This document shows positions 44,274-55,555 of a DNA stretch of 64,000 nucleotides, in pieces (position 1 is the stretch's first letter; every line of letters starts with the position of its first letter). The notes beneath the pieces are model-generated. The model was given only the letters and a program-made list of their open reading frames with translations, was not told the origin of the DNA and made no database searches. The position numbers and the translations under genes were made by a program. This stretch comes from BQJD01 sp965652415 (GTDB lineage Bacteria > Pseudomonadota > Gammaproteobacteria > Arenicellales > CAJQKF01), in the NCBI GenBank assembly GCA_965652415.1, contig CBFGVH010000001.1, forward strand, positions 75,553-139,552. Reading direction: 5' to 3'.

Positions 44274-44851
44274 CGGCCCCGCGTCACCAGCCACAACACG
44301 ACGGCGGCGGCGACCACCGCCCAGCCCAGCCACTCGACGTACTTGCGAATCGAACCTTCCAGGCGCTCCCCGCCGAACACCACCAGCGCCGCGACGAGGA
44401 AGAACTGCCCGGCGCGGCCGACGATGGACGCCAGGACGAAGGGCACAAGCGCCATCCCCAGCAGCCCCGAAGTGATGGTGAACAGCTTGTACGGTATCGG
44501 CGAGAAGCCGGCGATAAAGACGATCCAGACGCCGTAGGTGTCGAACCACGACACGGCTTTGTCGAACTTGTCGCGGGCGTCGTAGAACTCGATGATCTGC
44601 TGACCCACGGCGTCGAAGAAGAACATTCCGATGAGGTAGCCGATGACGCCGCCGGCGACCGACGACACGGTGGTGATCAGCGCGTACCACCACGCGCGAT
44701 CACGGTCGGCGAGGCACATCGGCGCCAGCATGAACGCCGTCGGGACCGGGAAGAACGACGACTCCATGGCGCTCACGCCGCACAGGTACCAGGGCGCGTG
44801 CGGGTGCCGCGCCCAGCTCATCACCTTGTCGTAGAGCTTTCCGAAAAGCAC
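44270..44851 (-). CDS. YqaA-family inner-membrane protein (DedA/VTT fold)
   Basis: Membrane protein of 193 residues with about four to five hydrophobic helices and the VTT-type motif ESSFFPVPTAFMLAP near residue 30, plus FSPIPYKLFTITSGLLGM near 115. DedA relatives act in lipid flipping or proton-dependent membrane homeostasis; YqaA itself is uncharacterised. It sits between pcm and nlpD with a one-base gap and an overlap, a conserved order in gammaproteobacteria. Confidence 0.9.
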   Translation of the reverse strand: MLFGKLYDKVMSWARHPHAPWYLCGVSAMESSFFPVPTAFMLAPMCLADRDRAWWYALITTVSSVAGGVIGYLIGMFFFDAVGQQIIEFYDARDKFDKAVSWFDTYGVWIVFIAGFSPIPYKLFTITSGLLGMALVPFVLASIVGRAGQFFLVAALVVFGGERLEGSIRKYVEWLGWAVVAAAVVLWLVTRGR

Positions 44852-44852
44852 T

Positions 44853-45518
44853 TTATACCTTTCCCGAGAGCATGGGCACGAAGTTCACCAGGGCACCTTC
44901 ATAACGTTCGAATCCTTCCGCGGTGCGCCGGATGGTGATCAGCCGCTGGCTGCGACGGCCGCCTTCGGGAAGCACCATCGCACCGCCCACGGCAAGTTGT
45001 TCGTACAGGTCCTCGGGCACGGTGGTCGGCGCGGCCGTGAGCAGGATGCCGGTATAAGGCCCGTTCTCCGGCCAGCCGGCGAAGCCGTCGCCGTGCCTGA
45101 GGTAAACGTTCCGCACCTTGAGGTCGTACAACCGGTCGCGCGCCTGGATCTGCAGCGGGCCGATGCGCTCCACCGAGTAGACCAGGTTCACCAGGCGCGC
45201 CAGTACCATGGTTTGATAGCCGCACCCGGTGCCGATTTCCAGCACCCGGGTGTGCTTGTCGACCGCGGTCAGCAGTGCCTCGGTCATGCGCGCCACCACG
45301 AACGGCTGCGAGATGGTCTGCTGGTAGCCGATGGGCAGCGCGGCGTCCTCGTAGGCGCGCGACGCCAGCGCCTCGTCCACGAACAGGTGGCGCGGGGTGT
45401 CGCCGATGGCCTTGAGCACGCGCTCGTTGGTGATCCCTTTCGCGCGCAGGCGATCGACGAGGCGCTCGCGGGTGCGCCGCGAGGTCATGCCTATGCCCTC
45501 GAACGTGCTCCGGTTCAC
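44853..45518 (-). CDS. pcm: Protein-L-isoaspartate O-methyltransferase
   Basis: Repairs isoaspartyl residues in aged proteins using SAM. The motif VLEIGTGCGYQTMVLARL near residue 90 binds SAM, and the preceding ISQPFVVARMTEAL and the late GGAMVLPEGG are family blocks. Length of 221 residues is normal; an ATG ten codons in (45488) is an alternative start. It lies 28 bases after surE, the usual pairing. Confidence 0.94.
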   Translation of the reverse strand: MNRSTFEGIGMTSRRTRERLVDRLRAKGITNERVLKAIGDTPRHLFVDEALASRAYEDAALPIGYQQTISQPFVVARMTEALLTAVDKHTRVLEIGTGCGYQTMVLARLVNLVYSVERIGPLQIQARDRLYDLKVRNVYLRHGDGFAGWPENGPYTGILLTAAPTTVPEDLYEQLAVGGAMVLPEGGRRSQRLITIRRTAEGFERYEGALVNFVPMLSGKV

Positions 45519-45546
45519 GCCCCGGCCTCCTTCGCCGCGAGCGTCG

Positions 45547-46296
45547 TCAACACGCCGAGAGCCAGGCGTCGATGGACGGAATCTGGTCGTGGCGGGTCAG
45601 GTCGATGCGGATCGGCGTGACCGACACCTCGCGATTGCGGATGGCATGAAAATCGGTGCCCGGCCCGGCGTCCTGCTCTCCCCCGGGCGGCCCCACCCAG
45701 TAGATCTGGCGCCCCATCGGGTCGGTGCTCCTGACCACGGGCTCGGACTTGTGGCGGTGGCCGAGACGGGTGGCCCGAAACCCGTTGATGCCCTCGAAGG
45801 GCACGTCGGGGACGTTGACGTTGAGAATCGTGTCCGAGGGCAGCGGCTCGGCCTCAAGGCGTTCGAGCAGCATCTCGACCACCTTCGCCGCGGTCGCGTA
45901 GTTCACCGGCTCTGGCCCGGCCAACGACACGGCGATCGCCGGGTAACCCAGGAAGCGGCCCTCGGTGGCCGCCGCCACGGTGCCGGAGTAGAGCACGTCG
46001 TCGCCGAGGTTGGCGCCGCTGTTGATGCCGGCGATGACCATGTCCGGAGGCGTCTCCATCAACCCGGTGATGGCCACGTGGACGCAGTCGGTGGGGGTGC
46101 CGTCGATGTAGAGGAAGCCGTTCTGCGCCTTGTGAACGCGCATCGGCGTCTCCAGGGTCAGCGAGTTGCTGGCACCGCTGCGATTGCGGTCCGGAGCCAC
46201 CACGGTGACCTCGGCGACCCTGGAGCAGGCCTCGGCGAGCGCCGCCAGGCCGGGAGCCAGGTAACCGTCGTCGTTGCTGACCAGGATGCGTTTCAT
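45547..46296 (-). CDS. surE: 5'/3'-nucleotidase SurE
   Basis: Metal-dependent nucleotidase active in stationary phase, 249 residues. The metal ligands are Asp8 and Asp9 (VSNDDGY), a Ser in DRNRSGASNSLTL and Asn in IAGINSGANLGDD. The ATG at 46296 gives the canonical MKRILVSNDD; the frame is open eight codons further. First gene of surE-pcm-yqaA-nlpD. Confidence 0.95.
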   Translation of the reverse strand: MKRILVSNDDGYLAPGLAALAEACSRVAEVTVVAPDRNRSGASNSLTLETPMRVHKAQNGFLYIDGTPTDCVHVAITGLMETPPDMVIAGINSGANLGDDVLYSGTVAAATEGRFLGYPAIAVSLAGPEPVNYATAAKVVEMLLERLEAEPLPSDTILNVNVPDVPFEGINGFRATRLGHRHKSEPVVRSTDPMGRQIYWVGPPGGEQDAGPGTDFHAIRNREVSVTPIRIDLTRHDQIPSIDAWLSAC

Positions 46297-46331
46297 GCAG
46301 CGTCTTGAAAAGCGCTGCATTCTAACCGAAT

Positions 46332-48740
<2,409 letters not shown>

Positions 48741-48895
48741 GAGTCAATCGTTGTTCACAATGGTTCTCTCTTCGCGGCACGACCGTCCGCCAATTACCGC
48801 CAAGTGCGGACATTTGTGGGATAATCAAGACGCAGCGTTCCCCGCGTCGCGCCGTACCAGTCCCCCGGTCCATCTCCCTGTCCTTCATCGACCCA

Positions 48896-50044
48896 GTGCA
48901 GCGAACCAGCGACAATCCCGACTACGCCCTCGCCCGCCGCGTCACCGTCAACGGCGCCTATCTCGATTTCATACTCGGCGCCGTGAAGATCGTGGTCGGC
49001 TGGACCGCGCAATCGCAGGCACTGATCGCCGACGGCATTCACTCGCTGTCCGATCTCGCCACGGATTTCCTCGTGCTCATCGCCGCGCGCCACGGCAGCC
49101 GCGCCGCCGACGAGCACCATCCCTACGGTCACGACCGGATCGAGACGGCGGCCTCGGTGCTGTTGGCCAGCGCCCTGGCCATCGTGGCGCTCGGAATCAG
49201 CTGGGACGCGCTTTTGCGCCTCGTGTCCGACGAACCGCTGCCGGTGCCGGGCGTCATCGCTCTCGCCGTCGCCGCGGTCTCTGCAGCGCTAAAGGAAGGC
49301 ATCTACTGGTACACCATCCGCGCGGCCCGCAAGCTCGGGTCCCGCCTGCTGGCGGCCAACGCCTGGCATTCGCGCTCGGACGCGCTGTCCTCGCTGGTGG
49401 TCATGGCCGGCGTCGGCGGCGCGCTGATCGGGTTTCCGTGGGCCGATGCCGTGGCCGCGATCGGCGTCTCCGTCATGATCCTGAAGGTGGCCTGGTCCAT
49501 CGGCGGCGAGGGTCTGCGCGAGCTCGTCGACACGGGGCTGGACAAGGAGGAACTCGTCCGCATCCGCGACACGGTGCTGTCGGTCGACGGCGTTCGCGAC
49601 ATGCACGAGCTTCGCACCCGGCGCATGGGCTCGGGGGTTCTCGCCGACATGCACGTCCATGTCGCCTCCGCGGTCAGCGTCTCCGAAGGCCATCGCATCG
49701 GCGACGAGGTGTACAAGCGGCTCCGGCGCAAGTTCGACTACCTGACCGACGTCGTCGTCCACGTCGACTGCGAGGACGACACCGAACAAAGGCCGTCGTC
49801 GGACCTGCCCCTGCGCGCGGATGTCGAGCACCTGGTGCAGGACAGGGTACGCGAGATCTTCGGCACGGCGGACGTGTTCAGGCGCCTGACCCTGCACTAC
49901 CTCGGCGGAAAGATTCATCTCGAGCTGTGGCTCAAGGACGCCGACGGCGCCCGCACCAGTGTCGCCCAGGGCAGCGATCCGTTGCGCGAGCGCCTGCAGC
50001 AGATTCCCGACGTCGGCAGCGTCACCCTTCTCGGCGAGATCTGA
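48896..50044 (+). CDS. Cation diffusion facilitator (CDF) metal exporter
   Basis: Inner-membrane proton-coupled divalent metal exporter (zinc, cobalt, iron or manganese) of 382 residues. Transport-site residues are Asp46, His49 and Asp53 (DGIHSLSD) and His158 and Asp162 (NAWHSRSDAL). Six hydrophobic helices are followed by a cytoplasmic domain (from about 205), here longer than usual at about 175 residues and seemingly containing two ferredoxin-like modules. Start is GTG at 48896 with no strong ribosome site. Metal specificity cannot be set. Confidence 0.88.
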   Translation: MQRTSDNPDYALARRVTVNGAYLDFILGAVKIVVGWTAQSQALIADGIHSLSDLATDFLVLIAARHGSRAADEHHPYGHDRIETAASVLLASALAIVALGISWDALLRLVSDEPLPVPGVIALAVAAVSAALKEGIYWYTIRAARKLGSRLLAANAWHSRSDALSSLVVMAGVGGALIGFPWADAVAAIGVSVMILKVAWSIGGEGLRELVDTGLDKEELVRIRDTVLSVDGVRDMHELRTRRMGSGVLADMHVHVASAVSVSEGHRIGDEVYKRLRRKFDYLTDVVVHVDCEDDTEQRPSSDLPLRADVEHLVQDRVREIFGTADVFRRLTLHYLGGKIHLELWLKDADGARTSVAQGSDPLRERLQQIPDVGSVTLLGEI

Positions 50045-50052
50045 GCACCGAC

Positions 50053-50994
50053 TCAGGTTTTCTCGATGTCCCGCTGAACGATCTCGGCGACCCTCAGGGC
50101 CTCGAGCCCGTCGCGGCCCCCGACCAGGGGCGGCTTGCGTTCGCGCACGCACTCGATGAAATGCTCCAGCTCGGCATCGAGCGGCGGGCGCTGCTCGACT
50201 TTTATCTGCTCGCTGACGATTCGCGCGAAGCGGTCGCTTTCGTGTTCCCTCCGCGGTCGCACGACCTCGAGCTGCTGGTCGGCGAAGTTGAGGGCGAGAT
50301 AGCGGGACTCACCGAACACCCGGATGCGCCGGAACTTCTTGTTCGACACCCGGCTGGCGGTGACGTTGGCCACCGTGCCGTCGCGAAACTCGAGCCTGGC
50401 ATTGGCGATGTCCACGTGGCTGGTGACCACGCGGGTGCCGACCGCGGTGACGCGCTCGAGCGGCGAGGCAACCAGCGACAGCACGATGTCGATGTCATGG
50501 ATCATCAGGTCGGTGATCACGTCGACGTCGGTGGCGCGTTCGACGAAGGTGCCGAGCCGGTGCACTTCGAAGAACCTGGGCCTATCGAGCATGTCGGCCA
50601 GGGCGATGACGCCGGCGTTGAACCGCTCCAGGTGTCCCACCTGGAGAATGATGCCGGCGCGCTCGGCGGCCAGCACCAGCGCCTCGGCATCCTCGACGGT
50701 ATGGGCAACGGGCTTCTCCAGGAGGATGTCGACACCGTTGTCGATGAACAGATCGGCCACCTCGCGATGAGCCGTCGTGGGCACGACGATGCTGACCGCC
50801 TCCACCTCGTCGAGCAGCTGCTCGGGCGCGTTGAACACCTCGCAGTGGCACTCGGCCCCGACCTTCTTCGCCGTGGTCGGATCTATGTCCACGACGCCGA
50901 CCAGCTCGACCTCGGGCATGCGCGCGTAGATGCGCGCGTGAATCGATCCGAGGTACCCGACCCCGACAACGCCGACCCGCGTTTTTTCCATCAT
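50053..50994 (-). CDS. Gfo/Idh/MocA-family NAD(P)-dependent oxidoreductase
   Basis: Sugar-type oxidoreductase of 313 residues. The Rossmann motif VGVGYLGSIHA starts near residue 10, Glu93-Lys94-Pro95 is the conserved EKP, and the TDLMIHDIDIVLSL block carries the catalytic His/Asp pair. The overall pattern recalls UDP-GlcNAc 3-dehydrogenases (GnnA), but neither the partner aminotransferase gnnB nor lpx genes are adjacent, so this is only a suggestion. An ATG one codon later is equally likely. Converges on the CDF gene with an 8-base gap. Confidence 0.82.
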   Translation of the reverse strand: MMEKTRVGVVGVGYLGSIHARIYARMPEVELVGVVDIDPTTAKKVGAECHCEVFNAPEQLLDEVEAVSIVVPTTAHREVADLFIDNGVDILLEKPVAHTVEDAEALVLAAERAGIILQVGHLERFNAGVIALADMLDRPRFFEVHRLGTFVERATDVDVITDLMIHDIDIVLSLVASPLERVTAVGTRVVTSHVDIANARLEFRDGTVANVTASRVSNKKFRRIRVFGESRYLALNFADQQLEVVRPRREHESDRFARIVSEQIKVEQRPPLDAELEHFIECVRERKPPLVGGRDGLEALRVAEIVQRDIEKT

Positions 50995-51151
50995 CTGCTG
51001 CTGATTTGAATTCTCGGCACCCGCGAACGCGACCGCACCGGCGCGCCGTTGTCCCGTTCGGCCGGGAGGACTGGATTATACAGGCCGGCAGGCCGCCCGG
51101 CCCGGGAATCGGCGCCGTGGACTCGCCAACTGGACGCTCGTTCGCGCGCGG

Positions 51152-52069
51152 TCAGGAACCTGCGCGCCCTGCATCCGCTGCCTCGCCCCCGCGCTCGGCG
51201 ACCAGGCGCGCCAACTCCAGCACGCGCTCGGCCTCGGCAGCGTGCAGGCTTTCCACCAGACGGCCGTCCACCACGGTGACACCTTGCCCCGACTCGTGCG
51301 CCGTGCGCCAGGCCTCGACCACGCGCCTTGCGTGGGCGATGTCCTCGACGGCCGGGGAAAATGCGCGGTTCGCCGGCGCGACCTGGCGCGGATGGATCAG
51401 CGACTTGCCGTCGAAGCCCAGGTTGCGCCCCTGCTCGCACGACTTCTCGAACCCGCGTTCGTCGTCCAGATCCAGGTGCACGCCGTCGATAACGTCGACC
51501 CGCGCCGCGCGCGCCGCCAGGACGCACAGGGACAACGCTGCGACCAGTCCCAGCCGCCCGGGCGTATGGGGCACGCGAAGTTCCCGGGCGAGGTCCGAAG
51601 TACCGACCACGACACAGGCGATGCGAGCGGACGACCGGCATATCGCGGCGATGTCGAGCACGCAGGAGGCGGTCTCGGCCATGATCCACAACGGCATCGA
51701 CTCCGCCACGCCCGCCGCGCAGAGCCGCGACTCGGCCGCGCGGACGTCCGCGGGAGCGGCGACCTTGGGCAGCAGGACCGCGGCCGCCGGTGTGTCGGCG
51801 AGTGTCGCGGCATCGTCGTCGAACCACGGCGTATCGGGCCCGTTGATCCTGACCACGCATTCGCGCGCACCATAGCCGCCGACGCGCAGGCTCCTGGCCA
51901 CCAGGGAGCGCGCCTCGGCCTTGCGCTCGGGAGCGACGGCATCCTCGAGATCGAAGATCAGCGCGTCGGCGGGTAGTTCACGCGCCTTGTCCAGCGCGCG
52001 CGCATTGCCGCCCGGCAGGTAGAGCACGGAGCGGCGCAGCCGCACGGCGTTCAGATTCTTGTCGGTCAT
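51152..52069 (-). CDS. HpcH/HpaI or CitE-like lyase family protein
   Basis: TIM-barrel C-C lyase of 305 residues, resembling the citrate lyase beta subunit and malyl-CoA-type lyases. Conserved parts are LYLPGGN at the start, IFDLEDAVAP near 38, the VRING arginine near 72, IMAETA near 128 and GKSLIHPRQV near 220. No other citrate lyase subunit is present, so it likely works alone on a malyl-CoA or citramalyl-CoA-like substrate. It is divergent from an IclR regulator, which may control it. Confidence 0.85.
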   Translation of the reverse strand: MTDKNLNAVRLRRSVLYLPGGNARALDKARELPADALIFDLEDAVAPERKAEARSLVARSLRVGGYGARECVVRINGPDTPWFDDDAATLADTPAAAVLLPKVAAPADVRAAESRLCAAGVAESMPLWIMAETASCVLDIAAICRSSARIACVVVGTSDLARELRVPHTPGRLGLVAALSLCVLAARAARVDVIDGVHLDLDDERGFEKSCEQGRNLGFDGKSLIHPRQVAPANRAFSPAVEDIAHARRVVEAWRTAHESGQGVTVVDGRLVESLHAAEAERVLELARLVAERGGEAADAGRAGS

Positions 52070-52302
52070 GTATGCTCGAATCGATGTGTCGCCGGCGGCG
52101 CCTGCACTGCCGCATGGCCACCATCACGCAGAGGTCGACAACTCGACAGGGTCCGCCGTTTTCGTGCAATATGCGCCCCGGACCCGCGCGCTCGGGCGGC
52201 CCGCACGGCGCGCCGCCTTCAAGCCGCGCGCCGTCGCCGATTGTACCTCCATGCATGGCGGAGCATCATGTCGAGGACCCCAGTATCGATTGCCACCGGC
52301 CA

Positions 52303-53100
52303 ATGACCCGACCCGCACCGCCCCACGCTTCTACCTCCGGCAGCCGCCCGGGGTCCGGCATCCAGGTCATCGACCGCATGATGAAGCTGCTCGACGTGCT
52401 GGCCCGCTACGACGCCCCGGTCAGCCTCAAAGTGCTGAGCGTGGAATCCGGACTGCACGCCTCGACCGCGTTTCGCATTCTCTCGGCGATGCTCGCGCAC
52501 GAGTTCGTCGACCGCGACGAGCACGGCCACTACCGCCTCGGCGGCCGCCTGCTCTACCTGGGGGGACGCATCCGGGCCGGCATCGACCTGCAGCGCGAGG
52601 CGCTGCCGGTCATGGAGTGGCTGCGCGACCAGATCGGCGAGACCGTGCACCTGTCGGTACGCGAGGGGTTCGAGATCATCTACATCGAGAGAGTGGCCAG
52701 CCATCACACGATTCGCGCCGAACAGGTGATCGGCAGCCGCGCGCACCTGCACGTCACCGCGGTGGGCAAGATGATCCTGGGCGACCGGGGACGGGATTTT
52801 TGTCACCGCTATGCCGCCCAGACGGGACTGCCCGCCTACACCGACAATACCATCGTCGACGCGTGGCAATTGATCCGGGAAGTGGAGGCGAACCTCGCCA
52901 ATGGCTACGCCCTCGACAACGAGGAGGCCGAGCTGGGCGTCGGCTGCATCGGCTGCCTGGTGCGGGACACCACCGGCGTCGCCATCGCCGGCCTTAGCGT
53001 CTCGGCACCGATCGAGCGCCGCAGCCTCAAGTGGGTGCCGACGGTCAAGAAGGCCGCCAGTACGCTGTCCCGGCGGCTGGGATATGCCGGACCGGATTAG
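52303..53100 (+). CDS. IclR-family transcriptional regulator
   Basis: Regulator of 265 residues from the chosen ATG. A winged helix-turn-helix occupies about 20-82 (IDRMMKLLDVLARY, STAFRILSAMLAHEFV, YRLGGRLLYLG), and the IclR effector domain follows, with YIERVASHHTIRAEQVIGSR and GCIGCLV. The frame extends upstream to 52072, so earlier starts such as 52255 are possible. Divergent from the CitE-like gene with about 233 bases between. Repeats begin directly after its stop codon. Confidence 0.87.
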   Translation: MTRPAPPHASTSGSRPGSGIQVIDRMMKLLDVLARYDAPVSLKVLSVESGLHASTAFRILSAMLAHEFVDRDEHGHYRLGGRLLYLGGRIRAGIDLQREALPVMEWLRDQIGETVHLSVREGFEIIYIERVASHHTIRAEQVIGSRAHLHVTAVGKMILGDRGRDFCHRYAAQTGLPAYTDNTIVDAWQLIREVEANLANGYALDNEEAELGVGCIGCLVRDTTGVAIAGLSVSAPIERRSLKWVPTVKKAASTLSRRLGYAGPD

Positions 53101-53135
53101 CCCGGACCGGCCCGCCGGCTCCGCCGCGAAACAAA

Positions 53136-53340
53136 GCCGCTGTAGGAGCCTGCTTGCAGGCGATTGCTGCGGCGGGCACACCACGTGAACAAGAATCACC
53201 GCCAACGCGGTCTCCCAAAGTGCCCCGCCCGGGCTCCGCGGCCAAACGACGCCGCTGTAGGAGCCTGCCTGCAGGCGATTGACGCGGCGGGCACGACGCC
53301 CGTAAGAATCGCCTGCAAGGCTTACCTCCTACAGTGCCGT
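53136..53340. repeat. REP-like palindromic repeat cluster (three copies)
   Basis: Copies TGTAGGAGCCTGC-TTGCAGGCGATTG at 53141-53166 and 53256-53281, and an inverted relative at 53307-53334. Each contains GCCTGC/GCAGGC as a short stem. The first two copies share flanks (GCCGC before, GCGGCGGGCA shortly after) and are 115 bases apart. Features match extragenic REP/BIME elements of the GTAGGAGC type. They fill the space between the iclR and htpX 3' ends and may also stop transcription. Confidence 0.85.
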
Positions 53341-53397
53341 GGCGCTCGCTCGCGATAACCCCGGCAGGCACGGCGCCCGAAAACACGGGCCGTGCCC

Positions 53398-54273
53398 TCA
53401 CCCCTGCCGCAGGGCGTTGATGCGGTCGTCCAGCGACGGATGAGTGCGCAGCAGCCGGCCGAGTCCTTCCTTGACGCCGCCGGAGATGCCGAAGGCGACC
53501 AGCTGATCGGGAAGGTGGGGCTCGCCGGCGGCAACCTTGAGCCGCTCCAGTGCGGCGATCATCTTGTGGCGGCCGGCAAGCGACGCGCCGCCGGAGTCGG
53601 CGCGGAATTCGCGCTGGCGGCTGAAGTACATCACCACGATGCTGGCGAGTATTCCCAGCACCAGCTCGGCAACGATCGTGGCGACCCAGAACCCGATGCC
53701 GTGGCCGTGCTCGTTCCGGAAGATCGCGCGATCGACGAACTGGCCGATGATCCGCGCCAGGAAGATGACGAACGTATTCACCACTCCCTGGATCAGGGCG
53801 AGGGTGACCATGTCGCCGTTGGCGACGTGGCTGACCTCGTGCCCCAGTACCGCCTCGGCCTCGTCCGCGTTCATCTGCCTGAGCAGGCCGCTGCTCACCG
53901 CGACCAGCGCCTTGTTGCGGTTCATGCCGGTGGCGAAGGCGTTGATCTCGGGGGCGTCGTAGACTGCCACCTCCGGCATGTCGATGCCGGCTCGCTCGGC
54001 CTGGCGGCGGACGGTTTCAAGCAGCCAGCGCTCGGTCTCGTTGCGGGGCGACTCGATCACCTGCGCCCCGGTCATTCGCTTGGCCGACCACTTCGACAGC
54101 GCCAGCGAGATGAAGGCGCCGCCCATGCCGAATACCGCGGCGAAGATCAGCAGCGACTGGTAGTTCAGTCCCGTGCCGGTCAGGTAGTGGTCGATGCCCA
54201 GAAGGCGCAAGGTGATGCTGAGCACGAGCACCACCGCGAGGTTGGTGACCAGGAACAGGAAGACGCGTTTCAT
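53398..54273 (-). CDS. htpX: Membrane zinc protease HtpX
   Basis: Inner-membrane M48B protease acting with FtsH in membrane-protein quality control. Two hydrophobic helices lie at about 3-24 and 36-58, and two more near 150-215. The zinc site HEVSH is His145, Glu146 and His149, with the third ligand in REFRADSGGA near 222. Length of 291 residues is standard. The ATG at 54273 gives MKRVFLFLVTN; the longer open frame is not needed. Divergent from the SPFH-GYF gene. Confidence 0.95.
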   Translation of the reverse strand: MKRVFLFLVTNLAVVLVLSITLRLLGIDHYLTGTGLNYQSLLIFAAVFGMGGAFISLALSKWSAKRMTGAQVIESPRNETERWLLETVRRQAERAGIDMPEVAVYDAPEINAFATGMNRNKALVAVSSGLLRQMNADEAEAVLGHEVSHVANGDMVTLALIQGVVNTFVIFLARIIGQFVDRAIFRNEHGHGIGFWVATIVAELVLGILASIVVMYFSRQREFRADSGGASLAGRHKMIAALERLKVAAGEPHLPDQLVAFGISGGVKEGLGRLLRTHPSLDDRINALRQG

Positions 54274-54400
54274 GGCGGTGCGAACCCTTCGAGAATCATT
54301 GAGAATCGCCAGACGATATAGTATGTTGATCGCGATTTCGCAAGATCCCGGATCCGAATTTTTCGTTACCCGCCATCGCTGCCCGGGTTGACTCGTGTCC

Positions 54401-55537
54401 ATGTTGCAGTTTCTCTGGCCGAAGGGCCCGCCGCTTCTCGAGGCACCGCAAAGCGCCGACGAATACCTGCTCCATCGCGCCGACGGCGGATCTGGCGGGA
54501 TCGCGCTCGGGACGTCGGTCGCGGTCGCGGCCGACGAGCAGGCCGTGGTTGTCGCCGGCACCCGCATCATCGAGGTTCTCGACCCCGGAATTCACCTGCT
54601 CGACCGGTCCGTGCTCGCAGAACTCGCCGCCCTGTACTCCTGGCCGGGCGACTATCACGGCCCGATACACGCCGAGGTAGTTTTCGTCTCCGGCGTCATG
54701 AAGACGCGCAGGGTCTGGCAACTTCGACCGTCGAAAGGCACGCGGGATTCGTCGCGGGCGACCGTATCGGGAACCTTCGCCTTTCGCGTGGCGGACAGCA
54801 CGCGCTTCGTTGCCGGCCGGCTGGACGACGGAATCGGCGATGACGACGGCGTTTACCGCGCCATCGAGAAACTGATCGCGGTGGAATTTCGTGCCCTGGC
54901 CGAGGGTGGCGAGGGCCTGGACAAGCGCCTCGCCCCGGCATTGTCGCGGCGGGTTGCCGCGCGGCTCGAGGCGTGGGGCGTGACCGACTTCACGGCCACG
55001 ATCAGGGGCCCTGGACGCGCCACGCCGGCAGGCGCTATGGAGCATGCTGCCGACGCGACGGTCACGGCCGACGATCCGAACGTCGCCCAGCTTGCTCCCC
55101 GGGCCACGGCCGAGACCAATCCCGAAACCGAATCTGCGCCGGGGCCGACGTGGGTATTCGATCAGGAACCCGAAGCGGGAACGGGAGACGCGATCCCCGA
55201 ACTCATGGATATCGAGGCGGACATCCGCCGCCTGGACGCGTGGGCGACGATCGCCGCGCGACCCGCGGGCGAAGCCGGCGCGGACCCCGACCCGGAGCCG
55301 GCCGACACTGATTTCGAGGAACCCGACGCTTCGCTGCCCGAACACCTGCGGGCGACGAACTTCTATGTTGCCGTCGACATGAAACAGAACGGCCCCTTCG
55401 ATGCCGGCGCGTTCACGAAATTGATCGACGACGGCAAGGTGTCGGCTGACACCCTGGTGTGGTTCCCGGGGATGAAGGACTGGCAGTACGCCGGCGACAT
55501 TCCGGAACTCGCCGGGCTCGTGCTGCGCCCGCGCTGA
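54401..55537 (+). CDS. SPFH (YdjI/virion-core-like) and GYF_2 domain protein
   Basis: Soluble protein of 378 residues. The N-terminal ~210 residues follow the SPFH/band-7 pattern of YdjI-like proteins: SADEYLLHRADG, LGTSVAVAADEQAVVV, VLDPGIHLLDR, then AEVVFVSGVMKTRRVWQL. An acidic linker (about 225-315) is followed by a GYF_2/DUF4339 domain (NGPFDAGAFTKLID, LVWFPGMKDWQYAG). No membrane helix is seen. Related Gram-positive proteins end in zinc ribbons instead. A GTG two codons earlier is an alternative start. Function unknown; it is divergent from htpX. Confidence 0.75.
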   Translation: MLQFLWPKGPPLLEAPQSADEYLLHRADGGSGGIALGTSVAVAADEQAVVVAGTRIIEVLDPGIHLLDRSVLAELAALYSWPGDYHGPIHAEVVFVSGVMKTRRVWQLRPSKGTRDSSRATVSGTFAFRVADSTRFVAGRLDDGIGDDDGVYRAIEKLIAVEFRALAEGGEGLDKRLAPALSRRVAARLEAWGVTDFTATIRGPGRATPAGAMEHAADATVTADDPNVAQLAPRATAETNPETESAPGPTWVFDQEPEAGTGDAIPELMDIEADIRRLDAWATIAARPAGEAGADPDPEPADTDFEEPDASLPEHLRATNFYVAVDMKQNGPFDAGAFTKLIDDGKVSADTLVWFPGMKDWQYAGDIPELAGLVLRPR

Positions 55538-55555
55538 CCGCGCCGTCGCGAGAGG

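Noticed and set aside
53136..53340. Possible CRISPR array
   Set aside because: The repeats are palindromic, alternate in orientation, differ in spacing and have no cas genes nearby; they are REP-like elements.
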